Source: Phymorhynchus buccinoides
Taxonomy: Eukaryota; Mollusca; Gastropoda; Neogastropoda; Raphitomidae
NCBI GenBank assembly: GCA_017654935.2
Contig: CM065713.1
Location: 11,118,603-11,182,602, forward strand
Length of the DNA stretch: 64,000 nucleotides
Direction of reading: 5' to 3'
The position numbers and the translations under genes were made by a program. Shown piece after piece: positions 52,996 to 62,801 of the stretch (positions are counted from its first letter, which is position 1; each line of letters begins with the position of its first letter). The notes beneath the pieces are model-generated. The model was given only the letters and a program-made list of their open reading frames with translations. It was not told the DNA's origin and did not search any database.

Positions 52996-53474
52996 TCGTC
53001 GCTGTCCGACGCTAACCGTGTATCTACAAAATTTGACAAAAATAGATTTTTTACTACAACTCCTTCCACTGACCTCACGCAGGTCTTCTATAAATATCTT
53101 GTGTCTGCGGCCAATGAAAATGCTCAAATTTGTCACATACCACGGAATAATCGTGTATGTGGCGGGTTGTTGCTGGTTTTGACGCGATAAGCGTGTAACT
53201 GGTCACGCTAATCGTGTAACTGCCGGCAGCTGTCGTATCTCCCATTGTGAGAACAATGCACTAACTTTGTGACTAACCGTGTAACTGAATTATCACGAAA
53301 AGTTTGGGTGTTAATGCAACTTTTATTGTGTCACATGTTTACTCATCGGTAAAGAAGAAGGGTCAAGCGTATATCAAATGGGGATTGACTTTGTAGCAGG
53401 CGACAATATGTTTTTTGATGCTCCTGTAAAATCACTGATTGTGTAAATACACGGTTAGCGTCGGACAGCGACGA
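52996..53474. mobile_element. inverted-repeat MITE with subterminal GTGTAACT repeats
   Basis: TCGTCGCTGTCCGACGCTAA, then CCGTGTA, is mirrored exactly by TACACGG and TTAGCGTCGGACAGCGACGA. Inside, ATCGTGTATG, AGCGTGTAACTGG, ATCGTGTAACTG and ACCGTGTAACTG repeat the end of the terminal inversion. No open frame of note and no clear target duplication. Confidence 0.85.
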
Positions 53475-53574
53475 CATACAAATGCGCATGCATGGGCACA
53501 CTCACACACTTACCAGTTGTGCACGCACATGCACTACACACAGATAAACACAAACATCAATTACACACACTTAA

Positions 53575-53578
53575 CCAT

Positions 53579-53615
<37 letters not shown>

Positions 53616-53651
53616 TACTCTCTCTTTCACACTCACTCACACACACACACA

Positions 53652-53683
<32 letters not shown>

Positions 53684-53721
53684 TACTCTCTCTCTCTCTT
53701 TCACACTCACACACACACATA

Positions 53722-53759
<38 letters not shown>

Positions 53760-54030
53760 TACTCTCTCTCTCTCACACACACACATACTCTCTCTCTCTC
53801 TCTCTCTCTTTCACACACTCACTCACACACACACATACTCTTTCTCTCTCACACACACACACATACTCTCTCTCTCTCTCTCTTTCACACACTCACTCAC
53901 ACACACACACACACACATACTCTCTCTCTCTCTTTCACACACTCACTCACTCACACACACACACACTCTCTCTCTCACTCACACACACACATACTCTCTC
54001 TCTCACACACACACACTCACACAAAATCTC
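53575..54030. repeat. compound (CA)n/(CT)n microsatellite
   Basis: About 450 bases of alternating CA and CT blocks with ATA and TTTCACACTCACT interruptions, arranged as a higher-order repeat of roughly 60-70 bases. Long His/Thr/Ser/Leu frames are artefacts. Confidence 0.95.
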
Positions 54031-54254
54031 ACACATAAATAGGTTTTTAATCAATCCATCACCGTTTCAATCATTTTTCCTGAATTGCAAATCTTTCTTC
54101 CAGTCAAAGGGAGGTAATCTGATAATATACATCAGACAACAAAAGTTAAATTATAAATTAACATCATCAGACCTAATTATATACAGTTACACTTTTTACT
54201 CAACTCCCACAAAAAATGCAACACACTGCTCAATCAGACGAAACGAATAGTTAA

Positions 54255-54473
54255 CCCCTTGACTGCCAGAGAAAATTAAAGAAAAAAAATCACTGGACAA
54301 ATCATGCCATGAAAAAGACAACTGATAGAGCCAATCTGGCCAAAAAAATTGTGTGGGGATATAACTCTCTTGACTGTGTTAGCCAGCATATCAAGCTGTC
54401 ATTCTTCATCTGATGACGTCATCAGCGATGTCATCAAGTCAGTATGTGACATGTCATATGGCAGTCAAGGGGT
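54255..54473. mobile_element. TTAA-target MITE, second family
   Basis: Ends CCCCTTGACTGCCA...TGGCAGTCAAGGGG, with TTAA at 54251-54254 and 54474-54477. Interior AT-rich and non-coding. Similar in layout to the CCCTTTCACCGCCA family but with different ends. Confidence 0.85.
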
Positions 54474-54477
54474 TTAA

Positions 54478-55134
54478 GCCTATTGTAACTACTACAAGTG
54501 AACTGCATCAGACCTCAATAAATTAAAATATACGTAATTCCCAACTCGCCCAAAAAAATGCCACGAAATGCTAAAAAACCCACCACACACTCCACAATTC
54601 ACAAGCTAAGTGATCCGATGGACATGCCTTGACACGCCTAATAAATATTTTATCCCTTTGCGTCTCTCTAATGACATCTAACAAGTCATGGGAAATGCAA
54701 AGAAATTAATATAAAACTGGAGAAATGTTCTCTAGGGAAACGCCAGGAACAATAACTCTGGAGCTTGCGTTTCATCCCGTGGAAAATAAATCAAATTAAA
54801 TTGCTTCTTTATTAATCCAGGAAGCAAACCAAAAAAAAATCTTCTTCTTCTTCTGTGTTGGTGACCAACTTCTTTACATAGAAGTAATTGTACACGTTTA
54901 CGACGTCAATGACTTTTTTTTAAGGCATCAATGACTTTTTCACAAACCATTTCACGATTTTCACAGACCAAAGCCAATTTTCAAAGACTTGAAAATGGCA
55001 CTCCATTTTTGAAAGACTTTCAAAGACCGTGCAAACCCTGGAATTCAGTCTACTCAGCTGTCGGCAAGTCTGGTAAACATATTTTGTAATCTTCACCCCC
55101 CACCCCTCCTCCTTTCACCATCTACATAATTTAT
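54478..55134. other. no gene recognised
   Basis: AT-rich. No supported coding or repeat feature apart from a short TTC tract near 54841. Confidence 0.4.
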
Positions 55135-55680
55135 TAGTCCCCTGGACTAATCAATCCATCACCGTTTACTATTGTTTTTGGTCTGGTCCGTCCGGCTATT
55201 CGTCCGTTTTTCTCAAAAACTATTCAGTCTATCATCATCAAATTTGGTATACTAGTTTGCTAAGATGCAAGCTATCCACTGATGTATTTAGTTTTACATT
55301 AAGGTCAAGGTCGCGCCAGTTACGGGGTTCAAACCCCAAAACACATAATCGCTAATATCTCGCGAAGTTTTGCATGTATTTCAATGCAGTTTTTTTCCAC
55401 AACATTTCTTGATGAATGGTCTATAACACAGTTGTCATGAATTTTTCTGTGCGCTCGTGTGCGCATGATCGCGCGCGCTCAAATCACGGGTCTGAACCCC
55501 AAGGCTATATATAAAAAAACTATTCAGTTAACCGTTTTGATGCGTTCTTATGTAGTTACGTGCTGTTTTGATGCGTTTTTATGTATGCGTACAGCCGACA
55601 CATTCCGCTTTCGGAGTAGCTCGGCGATGCTGCGAGGGGACTTTGCAGCCGCTTGGCGTTGCACTTGTTTGCCTTTGTTT
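55135..55680 (+). repeat. repeat family F without the TTAA insertion
   Basis: ATTAGTCCCCTGGACTAAT, GTCCGTTTTTCTCAAAAAC, CTATCATCATCAAATTTGGT, TTAGTTTTACATTAAGGTC (empty TTAA site at about 55301), CGCGCGCGCTCAAATCACGG and GAGTAGCTCGGCGATGCTGC. It serves as the pre-insertion reference for the element in both palindrome arms. Confidence 0.85.
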
Positions 55681-56034
55681 TTGTTCCTGAAAAAAACCCT
55701 GCATTCCCTAAAATCATCATGTCATGTTCTACTTTAGGGCACGTACACAGTACATCTGGATTTTCCGTGCGGAAATAATCAATAAGGCCTTGTACACATT
55801 AGACAGGGAAATCTGATGTGCAATCCGCAAATAAGTACAAGAAAGAAGGGAGAAAAAAAGCGCACGTCCGTATTTCTTCTTCTTCCAGTTGGGGATGTTT
55901 ATCCTGCCCCGCGCTCACCGGTCTTCATTCAGACCATTAATAGCGCACAGGATGCGTGCTACGTGAATTCGTGTCATCCATCCCACCGGCACACACGGCC
56001 TACACGTACAGAATAGTGGGATGGGCTTTTAATG

Positions 56035-56279
56035 TGTGCGCAAGATCTTGTGCATGCGTTCGCACACGGGACCTCAGTTTTTGAAAAGTCTCATCCGAAG
56101 GACTTTTTCCCCAAACTGACCGTCAGGTACCCATTTACACCTGGGTGGAGTGAGGAAAACAGGAGTAAAGTGCCTTTCCCAAGGACACAACCACCGTGGA
56201 CCGAGCTGGGCTCGAACCCGCAAACCTGACGGATTATGAGCTAGCGACTCGGACTTACCAACTGAGCTACAGCGGCTCC
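56035..56279 (-). mobile_element. tRNA-derived SINE
   Basis: Minus strand from 56279: GGAGCCGCTGTAGCTCAGTT, GGTAAG, giving an A box TGTAGCTCAGTTGGTAAG, then a B box GGGTTCGAGCCC. The body contains CTTGGGAAAGGCACTTTACT and CACTCCACCCAGGTGTAAAT, GGGTACCTGACGG, and GGATGAGACTTTTCAAAAAC, TGAGGTCCCGTGTGC. This body is widespread in molluscs and other marine animals. The head resembles a real tRNA, but the body shows it is a retroposon. The 3' end is not sharp. Confidence 0.88.
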
Positions 56280-56455
56280 TGATCCGTATTTTCCCCATAT
56301 CCATATTTTTTTGTCCTTCTTTCTCTTACTTATTTATCATTATGGTTTTCCGCGCGTAACTTCCGCGTCTAATGTGTCCCCGTGGCCCTTATACTAAAAT
56401 CGAGGGATTCTGTGAAAACTGAGAAAATCAGAAACCATACTACAAACTACACATA

Positions 56456-57025
56456 CTGTATTTTTCGGTTCATTAGGCGCTGCTGTGTATAAGGCGAATA
56501 GGGCAATTTTCAAGAAAAATCTGAAAAAATCCAAGTAAAAGGCGCCCTCGTTTATAAGGCGATACACACCTCGCAACAGAAAGTCGAAGTTTGAAGCCCA
56601 TACACGTCCTGTAAACGATTACCGACCGCCATTATTGTTGTCGTAAACGAGTTGGCTCCCTTCTCAAATAATCGAAACTTCCGTTTTTGCGACTTCCGGT
56701 TGTTGTGTTTGGCCAATTCTTCGCGAAAACTGGTAGAATTATGGCATTTGAAGCTCTACAACGATGCTTTTTACATCCAATGAAGGGTTGTGGCATCTGT
56801 TGGACGGTATATCGGATGACAACAGGGATTTTGAAGCATTTTAACGTAAGTATTCGTTGTATCGGCGACTCGTACTCGTTACCACTTTCGATGTTGTGAC
56901 TCACAGTCGACTGTACTGAGTACGGCAATCGTTGCCTCTCTTCTCACGATTTTGTTCCCTCGTTTATTAGGCGAATAGGTCGAAATTGGAGAAAAAAATA
57001 TCGCCTTATAGTCCCAAAAATACGG
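56456..57025. mobile_element. TA-target element with CTGTATTTTTCGG ends (mariner/pogo-like)
   Basis: Left end CTGTATTTTTCGGTTCATTA, GGCG; right end CGCCTTATAGTCCCAAAAATACGG; TA at 56454-56455 and 57026-57027. Inner inverted pairs AAGGCGAATAGGG and CTCGTTTATTAGGCGAATAGG confirm the structure. The CCGTATTTTTCGGACTATAAG terminus is common in animal Tc1/mariner-type MITEs. Interior: ATGGCATTTGAAGCTCTACA at 56741, and a possible splice donor AACGTAAGTATTCG at about 56843. Confidence 0.85.
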
Positions 57026-57235
57026 TAGGTTACAAACCACTCCTCACATTACCCAGAAATCAACACTCAATGATTTACGTACAAAACAAACTCTTCTTTT
57101 TTCCCCCAGGGTTCACAATTATTGTCTTGATCATTCTGGCTCCTTAAAAAACCCCACCACAACAACATAAAAACAAGCAAAGAGGAAAAACATAAACAAC
57201 TACATAACACAAAAACTCACTCTCACAAAAACATA

Positions 57236-57661
57236 TACTGGTCTCCAAAAGTTAAGGGCCGCAAGAACGATCTTCTCTCTTCTGTCTTGGAGGCATGCTT
57301 ATTGAGAGCTCTGGTTGCCGCCCTTAAATACACATTTGTGTCTAACTTTTGCTCAGCAGTGTTCACTACAGTCATGCCTTGCACGTGCAATAGGCAAGAA
57401 ACCTGCATCAGCCCTGATTCTTCAGCGAAAAGAGACCAAACTTTCGTGAAATTCTCGTGAATTTGCCACATTTTAAGCGTACCTGAAAACGCTGTTGCTG
57501 TACTGCAATGTCTGCAAAACTGGTTCAGGCACGTGCAACAGGAAGGAAAGTTATTGAGTAGCCTAAGTTTTGCCATTTTCTTCATTGTTGTCTTAGTGTA
57601 CAATAAATAGATATCAAGCTACTGAAAACAGAAGCCGGCCCTTAACTTTTGGAGACCAGTA
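57236..57661. mobile_element. Tc1-like TA element, non-autonomous
   Basis: TACTGGTCTCCAAAAGTTAA, GGGCCG on the left and CGGCCC, TTAACTTTTGGAGACCAGTA on the right, flanked by TA (57234-57235 and 57662-57663). The 426-bp interior has a 126-codon minus-strand frame without DDE motifs. It is a deletion derivative or MITE. Confidence 0.85.
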
Positions 57662-57864
57662 TAGCATAAAGTATTCCGAATTGCTCGTAAACATTTATCA
57701 CGTAACTCTAAATGCATCACAAATTTGTTACTACTTACATGTTGCTAATAATAGATTATATCTTATTTTATTGCTCATAATAACTCATATATGAACCATT
57801 CACAAATCACGCCTTGTATAATAATATACTGCTTACAAAAATTAAATCATCATGCATCTATATA

Positions 57865-58505
57865 CAGACCTGCCTACTTGGAATTTTCCCAATCAGTAGC
57901 CCAGCCATCAATTTTCAGTAGCATGGCAAATTTTTTCGTAGCATCCACAAACGACGGCAATCAATTTGTTCTCTTCCTGAGCCGAAACATACTGTTTATG
58001 TTTGAACGTGTTGACGGCAATCGTCTCTACCGCCATGATTCACAGAGAAGTCCGCATGGCAGAGGTTGCAGTGAGCATGGTTCGCACCAAGTCGACTTCT
58101 GACGATGAAAGGCCACTCCTCCATGTAAGCTATTTTGAAAACTTGTGCGGCAGGCCGATGTTTTTTCTTAGAACAAGATGGTGCGCCAGATGATTTTCGT
58201 TTTCTGGTTTGGGTTTTTTTTTTTTCGTTTGAAACATCTCCCGAATCGCTACTGCTGCTGGAGTCCGCCATTTTTTCCAGAGAAAGTAATAAGAACGCAT
58301 GCGCAGTCACTGATAAAAACGGAAGTGACTAGGTTATCGCGCGTGACACAGCGTCTGCTCTTAGACGCAGACAAAACCGGGAACGGCATAAGCAAAAATA
58401 AAATGCGGCGGCGTTTTGTTTTTCTCCGTAGCAATGTTAAGGTTGCCGTAGCTCCGTAGCAAAGCTTTATTTTTCATAGCCAAATCGTAGCAGTAGGCAG
58501 GTCTG
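57865..58505 (-). mobile_element. hAT-like element remnant with BED-type zinc finger exon
   Basis: Ends CAGACCTGCCTACT...AGTAGGCAGGTCTG with 8-bp AT-rich flanks TCTATATA and TATATATA (7 of 8 identical), the target size of hAT elements. On minus, ATG at 58272 starts MADSSSSSDSGDVSNEKKK, then YMEEWPFIVRSRLG and HAHCNLCHADFSVNHGGRDD, CRQHVQ, then a one-base frameshift before KHKQYVSAQEENKL. The CxxC...H...H spacing is of BED type. The rest of the transposase, including its catalytic domain, is deleted. Confidence 0.82.
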
Positions 58506-58600
58506 TATATATATATATATATAGTCAGTTGCTCACCAAACCTGGCATCGCTCACAACATTAATTTCTTTCAGAACAAATCTTAAATCTTAATCATGCTA

Positions 58601-59175
58601 CCACCCCCCCCACCCCCCCCCCCCCCCCCCCCCCCCCCCCCTTGAGGATACCGAAGGGATCCTTTGAAAAAAATAGTTCCCCCACCTTCTGGAAGTTCTA
58701 TGCTTATATTCAGTTCCTCTAATCTGTCACTCTCTTTGACCCTTGCCTTTTTCCTTTGCTTACTGTCATCTACTATCTTACACACTGACAAATCACGATT
58801 AAGTCCCTTGGGTTTTTTTCTGGTTAGCTGTGACCCACATACAAATGTCCCCAAATTCAAATTGAGGCTGCTCTTTAAAATGATGTTTCGTTTTCAGTTT
58901 GGGGACATTTGTATGGGAGTCAAACCTGGTCAAAACAAGATTTCTTACCAGCTACAAGAGGGAAAACGCGTGAAAACCGTGATTTTGACACGTGACCTGG
59001 TGGGTCTTTAAGTCTAACTGGTCCACTCTCCTTCCCTTTGTTCTAGAAACTCTTACAAAGATTTTCTCCAGCCAAAGACGGGCATGCTGGGTCTTAGTTA
59101 GGCGCACAACGGCAGCATGACGCATATGCTGCTCATAACTGACAGGAAACTGTCTGAGCAATTGACCAAGAAGAA
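58601..59175 (+). repeat. repeat family B, copy with ~230-bp insertion
   Basis: C run 58601-58641, CCACCTTCTGGAAGTTCTAT and TTACTGTCATCTACTATCTT, then foreign sequence from about 58781 to 59011, then CTAACTGGTCCACTCTCCTT and CTCCAGCCAAAGACGGGCAT to the end. The insert's right end matches 50167-50225. It also holds a short inversion (CATACAAATGTCCCCAAA against TTTGGGGACATTTGTATG). Confidence 0.8.
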
Positions 59176-59689
59176 AATGAAGCTAAAACATTTTTTGTGT
59201 GTGATTCAATATGTATATGTCTGTGTGCAAGAACGCGTTCACTCGCGTGCGTGCACGTAGGTGCGTGTGTGAGTGTTTCAATGCTGATTATAAAGCGCTT
59301 TGTGCTCGATAAAAAGCGTTATATAAGTGTCTGTTTATTATTATTATTATAATACAATCCTTTTGAATGATAGTTTGTTGTTGTTGGTTTTTTTTTGGGG
59401 GGGAGAGACAAAAATAAATGTCAGTCATTTCCAGCAGCAAAGAGATATAACTATTTCCTGGGATGAAACTTGTCAATACGGCATTTTCGTAATGCTCAGA
59501 AATATTGTTAATTCAATCACACCTTAATCATGAAGCATGGCGTAAACAAAACCACTACACAATCGCTCGTAACAACCCGTAATGCTCATAAACACTTTTT
59601 AAAAAGTTTATAACTTATACTTTTTTTTCTCTTTCCGAGAGCATCAAGCCGGGGTTTTCCCCAGCAACAATTACTTGTTACTTTGTCGA

Positions 59690-60110
59690 AGTTTTTCCAC
59701 GATTATTACTATTTTGTCAGTTTTCCCATCATTCATGTTCCACATACTTACAAGGAGGCTTCCTCGACAATCTCTCTCTCTGTTTCTCTCTCTCTCTGTT
59801 TCTCTCTCTCTCTGTTTCTCTCTCTCTCTCATAAGTGTTCCTTGCAGTTGCACTGTGAACTTCCCCGACAATCTCTCTCTCTGTTTCTCTCTCTCTCTCA
59901 TAAGCGTTCCTTGCAGTTGCACTGTGAAATCCATCAAAGCAAGGGAAACAATATTTTGTCCAAAGTTTTTCCATCATTCAAGTTCCACCTACATACAGGG
60001 AGGCTTCCCCGACAATCTCTCTCTCTCCGTTTCTTTCTCTCTCTGTTTGTCTCTCTCTTTCTGTCTCTGTTTCTCTCTCTCTCTCTCACACACGTTAGTG
60101 TTCCTTGCAC
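59690..60110. repeat. three-fold imperfect repeat with (CT)n core
   Basis: TTCCACATACTTACAAGGAG, GCTTCC, CGACAATCTCTCTCTCTG and GTGTTCCTTGCAGTTGCACT recur at about 59745, 59860 and 59985, each around a TCTCTCTG microsatellite. Confidence 0.75.
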
Positions 60111-60426
60111 CATGAAACCCACCAAGGCAAGGGAAACAATCACTATCATCATCATCATCAGAAACAAGGAAGCAATACTATCTATATAGATAGGTCTGGG
60201 ACAAGAACGTCAGGCCTACTAGAGATGCCTACTCCAAATTTTCGATTTTCAGGGACAAAAACCGGGGGGTGGGGGGGGGGGGGGCAAGGTCCCAGCAATT
60301 CTGTCATAGCACACACACAAAAATAGGTGGATAGATATGCCCACTCCGTTCTAACAAACTTGTATGAAGACGACATGGTCACAGTCGCAGCAAACCACAC
60401 GCAGCATGACCACTTGCTGTCTCGAC
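60111..60426 (-). other. probable 3' UTR of the RING gene, with a G run
   Basis: Sequence downstream of the RING stop codon on minus. It includes a G run at about 60266-60284. No polyadenylation site can be fixed. Confidence 0.4.
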
Positions 60427-60541
60427 TCAATAGTGTTTCGTGGTGGCCTCAATGTCCACTCGGCAGATGGGACAATTCTTGTTGGTGCTCAGCCACTGGT
60501 CGACGCAGTCCATGTGGAACAGGTGCATGCAGGGAAGGCGT
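60427..60541 (-). CDS. RNF111: last coding exon of Arkadia-type RING-H2 E3 ubiquitin ligase (RNF111/RNF165 family)
   Basis: The exon encodes [20 protein letters not shown], then [17 protein letters not shown] and stop. It supplies the third zinc Cys, both His and the last three Cys of a RING-H2 finger (C-M-H-L-F-H-M-D-C...C-P-I-C). The first CxxC pair must lie in an upstream exon at higher coordinates, which I did not find. A good acceptor, GGTTTTTCTCTGTTCAG, precedes it, and the exon begins in phase with one base of the Arg codon. [14 protein letters not shown] and CPICRVDIE are hallmarks of Arkadia and Ark2C, nuclear ligases that degrade SnoN/Ski/SMAD7 in TGF-beta signalling. It is the only convincing host gene in the window. 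Confidence 0.9.
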
Positions 60542-60679
60542 CTGAACAGAGAAAAACCAATGGTGGGTGGTTTTAATGATTGGATGAGCGAATAGCAACC
60601 AGAACATACACAAGAGAAAGAACAAAATAAAAGATCTGTGACCCGGCAGCACAAAAGGGACATTAACTCATCATCAAAC

Positions 60680-60880
60680 AAGGGGTCCCAGGGACCCCTT
60701 CACTTACAGTATAGAGGGTCCTAGAGGTGGGATAGAGGGTCCCAGTAACATTGCAAATGCTAAAAAGAATTTTTCTAGTGCATCCCTGGGACCCCCTGCA
60801 CATTCTTTTAGAGGGTCCTTTAGAATTTTAGTGCTTCATAGACCCCCCAAATGGGGGTCCCTGGGAGCCCTGACTCATTC
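60680..60880. repeat. GAGGGTCC / GGGACCCC internally repetitive block
   Basis: GGGGTCCCAGGGACCCCTT, GAGGGTCC (three times) and GGGACCCCC alternate, forming short hairpins. Similar phrases occur at 6515-6590. Confidence 0.6.
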
Positions 60881-61468
60881 AAGTCGTTCCAGCCATACAT
60901 GTCCAGAATTAATATAAAGCTGTCAATTTGATGCATTTGCTTCAAGGGAAGTAAATCTGTGTGCACACCATACCTTGGTCACTTCTAAACTCGCGTAGCT
61001 CCCTTAGACCCCAATTTTGCCTCTGACTTTGCTTTTGCAGTCATTTGTTGTGGGGAAACCGACTGGTGTAGAAGTTTTTCTATATAAAGTTTATATATCA
61101 AAAAAGTCTGATCTACCACTTCCCTATGCCTAAACCTGAAGTAAAAACATGTAATCTTCTTTCATTTCTCATATTGTTTATATATGTTTTGTTTGTGTGT
61201 ATGGCTGGAGTGATTTGTGAGTTTTTTAATAATTCAAAATCATTGCGATGCGAATGAGTTAAGTGTCAAACTGACCATTCTGGGGAAAGTTATACATTTG
61301 AGAACTTCAGACAATTCTCTTTCCAACGAAAACAAGAACCATTCTTGTATCTTTTTCCATTCCATAGTTATGAGCATTTAAAGTTAGTAGGGTGAGCAAA
61401 TGTCAGCCATTTTGAGAAAGCAGCATAAAGTCTAGCCTAGCTGAAGAAAATGCATGGACCTACTCGTT
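60881..61468. other. no gene recognised
   Basis: AT-rich, probably intron of the RING gene. No supported feature. Confidence 0.4.
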
Positions 61469-61472
61469 TTAA

Positions 61473-61800
61473 CCCTTTCACTGCCAATGTCGCATTTATG
61501 CACCGCAATAGTTTAACCCTTTCACCGCCAATGTCGCATTTATGCACCGCAATAGTTTAACCCTTTCACCGCCAATGTCTCATTTATGCACCGCAATGGT
61601 TTAACACCCATGTCGCTAAAAGGCATCAAATCAGGGCCTGTTATCCAAAGACCCTATTTTCTTAATTTTGGGAGGTATGGATAGGCCTAATGTTATATAC
61701 ACGTCACAGAGGAATTAGCAATATTGCAGATTGGGTTTTTTCTCTACCCTGTTAAGTTTAATGGTATTTTGGGGCTGAAAAATGGCTGGCGGCGAAAGGG
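61473..61800. mobile_element. TTAA-target MITE with triplicated left terminus
   Basis: TTAA at 61469-61472 and 61801-61804. The right end is TGGCTGGCGGCGAAAGGG. The left end CCCTTTCACTGCCAATGTCG occurs three times in tandem (61473, 61517, 61561; period 44), each ending in TTTAA. Interior phrases (GGCATCAAAT, TTATCCAAAGACCCTATT, CTCTACCCTGTTAAGTTTAA) match the palindrome-arm copies. Confidence 0.88.
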
Positions 61801-61804
61801 TTAA

Positions 61805-62027
61805 ACATTATAGTAAAATAAAGAAAGGTAACTCTGTAATTAACTCCCTTCGTCAAATTTATTTACTGCACCGAGTCGCCTAGCAAAGAATAAGCAACAG
61901 TCACACCGAGACAGACCAAGGTTCATCCTCAAAAAAGGATGACCCAGCTCTGCCCATATGACCATCACCCACACAGTACACAACAACAGTGGTGGAGAGA
62001 ATTAGTGCACAAACAAACAAACCAACA
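61805..62027. other. no gene recognised
   Basis: AAGGTAACTCTGTAATTAAC near 61826 is mirrored at about 62938-62960 (GTTAATTACAGAGTTACCTT), which suggests an outer inverted structure around the TTAA cluster. Confidence 0.45.
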
Positions 62028-62031
62028 TTAA

Positions 62032-62797
62032 CCCTTTCACCACCAGCCATTTTTTAGCCTAAATTTTCCATTAAACTTACATTGGTAAAAAAAAGATTTT
62101 GTCTGCAATATTGGGAATTCACCAGTGACATGTTTAACCCAATGACTCCCGACCATTCGAACCGAGAATCGATCCCAGTCCCCGAGACAAGGGCATTAAC
62201 TCCGAACGTCACACCAAATCTTTTCATTAAAAAAATCACCCAGAATAAAGTCTAACTCACATTTCATTTATGAAAGATGCATATTGAATAGCAATGATGA
62301 TATTATTATTCCAAAGCTAACACACTGTCACACAACAAACCATGAATTGGAATTAAAAAAATCCGTAATGGCGCTCCGAGCATCGCGCCGAGTCAATACT
62401 GCGCACGTCACGTATAAAGAAGGAAAAAGATTTGGGGTCACTTCGAAAAATCCGTTCAAAAAGACTAGTGGGTGCTTTCCATTGCCAAAAACGGACCACT
62501 GAGAGTCAGGAAAAGGAAGCACTAACTTAGTATATTGCATTGTGGGTAGGGAGAAAGTGAAAGTGAAACTACTAGACCTGGCGTTCAGCGGGCGCAATCG
62601 GCGTCATCGGGCACCAGGGAAGAGAAAAAAATCGGGCGGATTTCGGTTCTGCAGCCTCGAGAGGGTTAAAACAAGGCCTATCCTTACCTCCAAAAAATTA
62701 AGAACACAAGATTATTGGATAACAGATCCAGATTTCAAGGTTTTACACGGGTATTAAATCATTATGGTGCAAAAATGCGACATCGGCGGTGAAAAGG
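62032..62797. mobile_element. TTAA-target MITE interrupted by another TTAA element
   Basis: Left end CCCTTTCACCACCAGCCA, right end CATCGGCGGTGAAAAGG, TTAA at 62028-62031 and 62798-62801. The middle (62138-62665) is a different element. On either side the sequence matches the uninterrupted family (CTGCAATATTGGGAATTCAC ... AAGGCCTATCCTTACCTCC). Confidence 0.88.
62138..62665. mobile_element. inner TTAA element, third family
   Basis: Left end CCCAATGACTCCCGACC, right end CTCGAGAGGG, with TTAA at 62134-62137 and 62666-62669. Near the ends CGAACCGAGAATCG and CGAAATCCGCCCGA-type inverted similarity is visible but imperfect. A 72-codon frame contains MALRASRRVNTAHVTYKEGK. No domain is recognised. 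The pair CACACCAAATCTTTT and AAAAGATTTGGGGT forms an internal inversion. Confidence 0.8.
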
Positions 62798-62801
62798 TTA
62801 A

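Noticed and set aside
53439..54250. Long His/Thr/Ser/Leu-rich frames
   Set aside because: Direct translation of a CA/CT compound microsatellite. No start context or domain.
56206..56279. Functional tRNA gene
   Set aside because: A and B boxes are present, but the anticodon arm and acceptor stem do not pair well and a typical SINE body follows.
57223..57603. 126-codon minus-strand frame inside a Tc1-like element as its transposase
   Set aside because: No helix-turn-helix or DDE motifs, and the frame overlaps the terminal inverted repeat.
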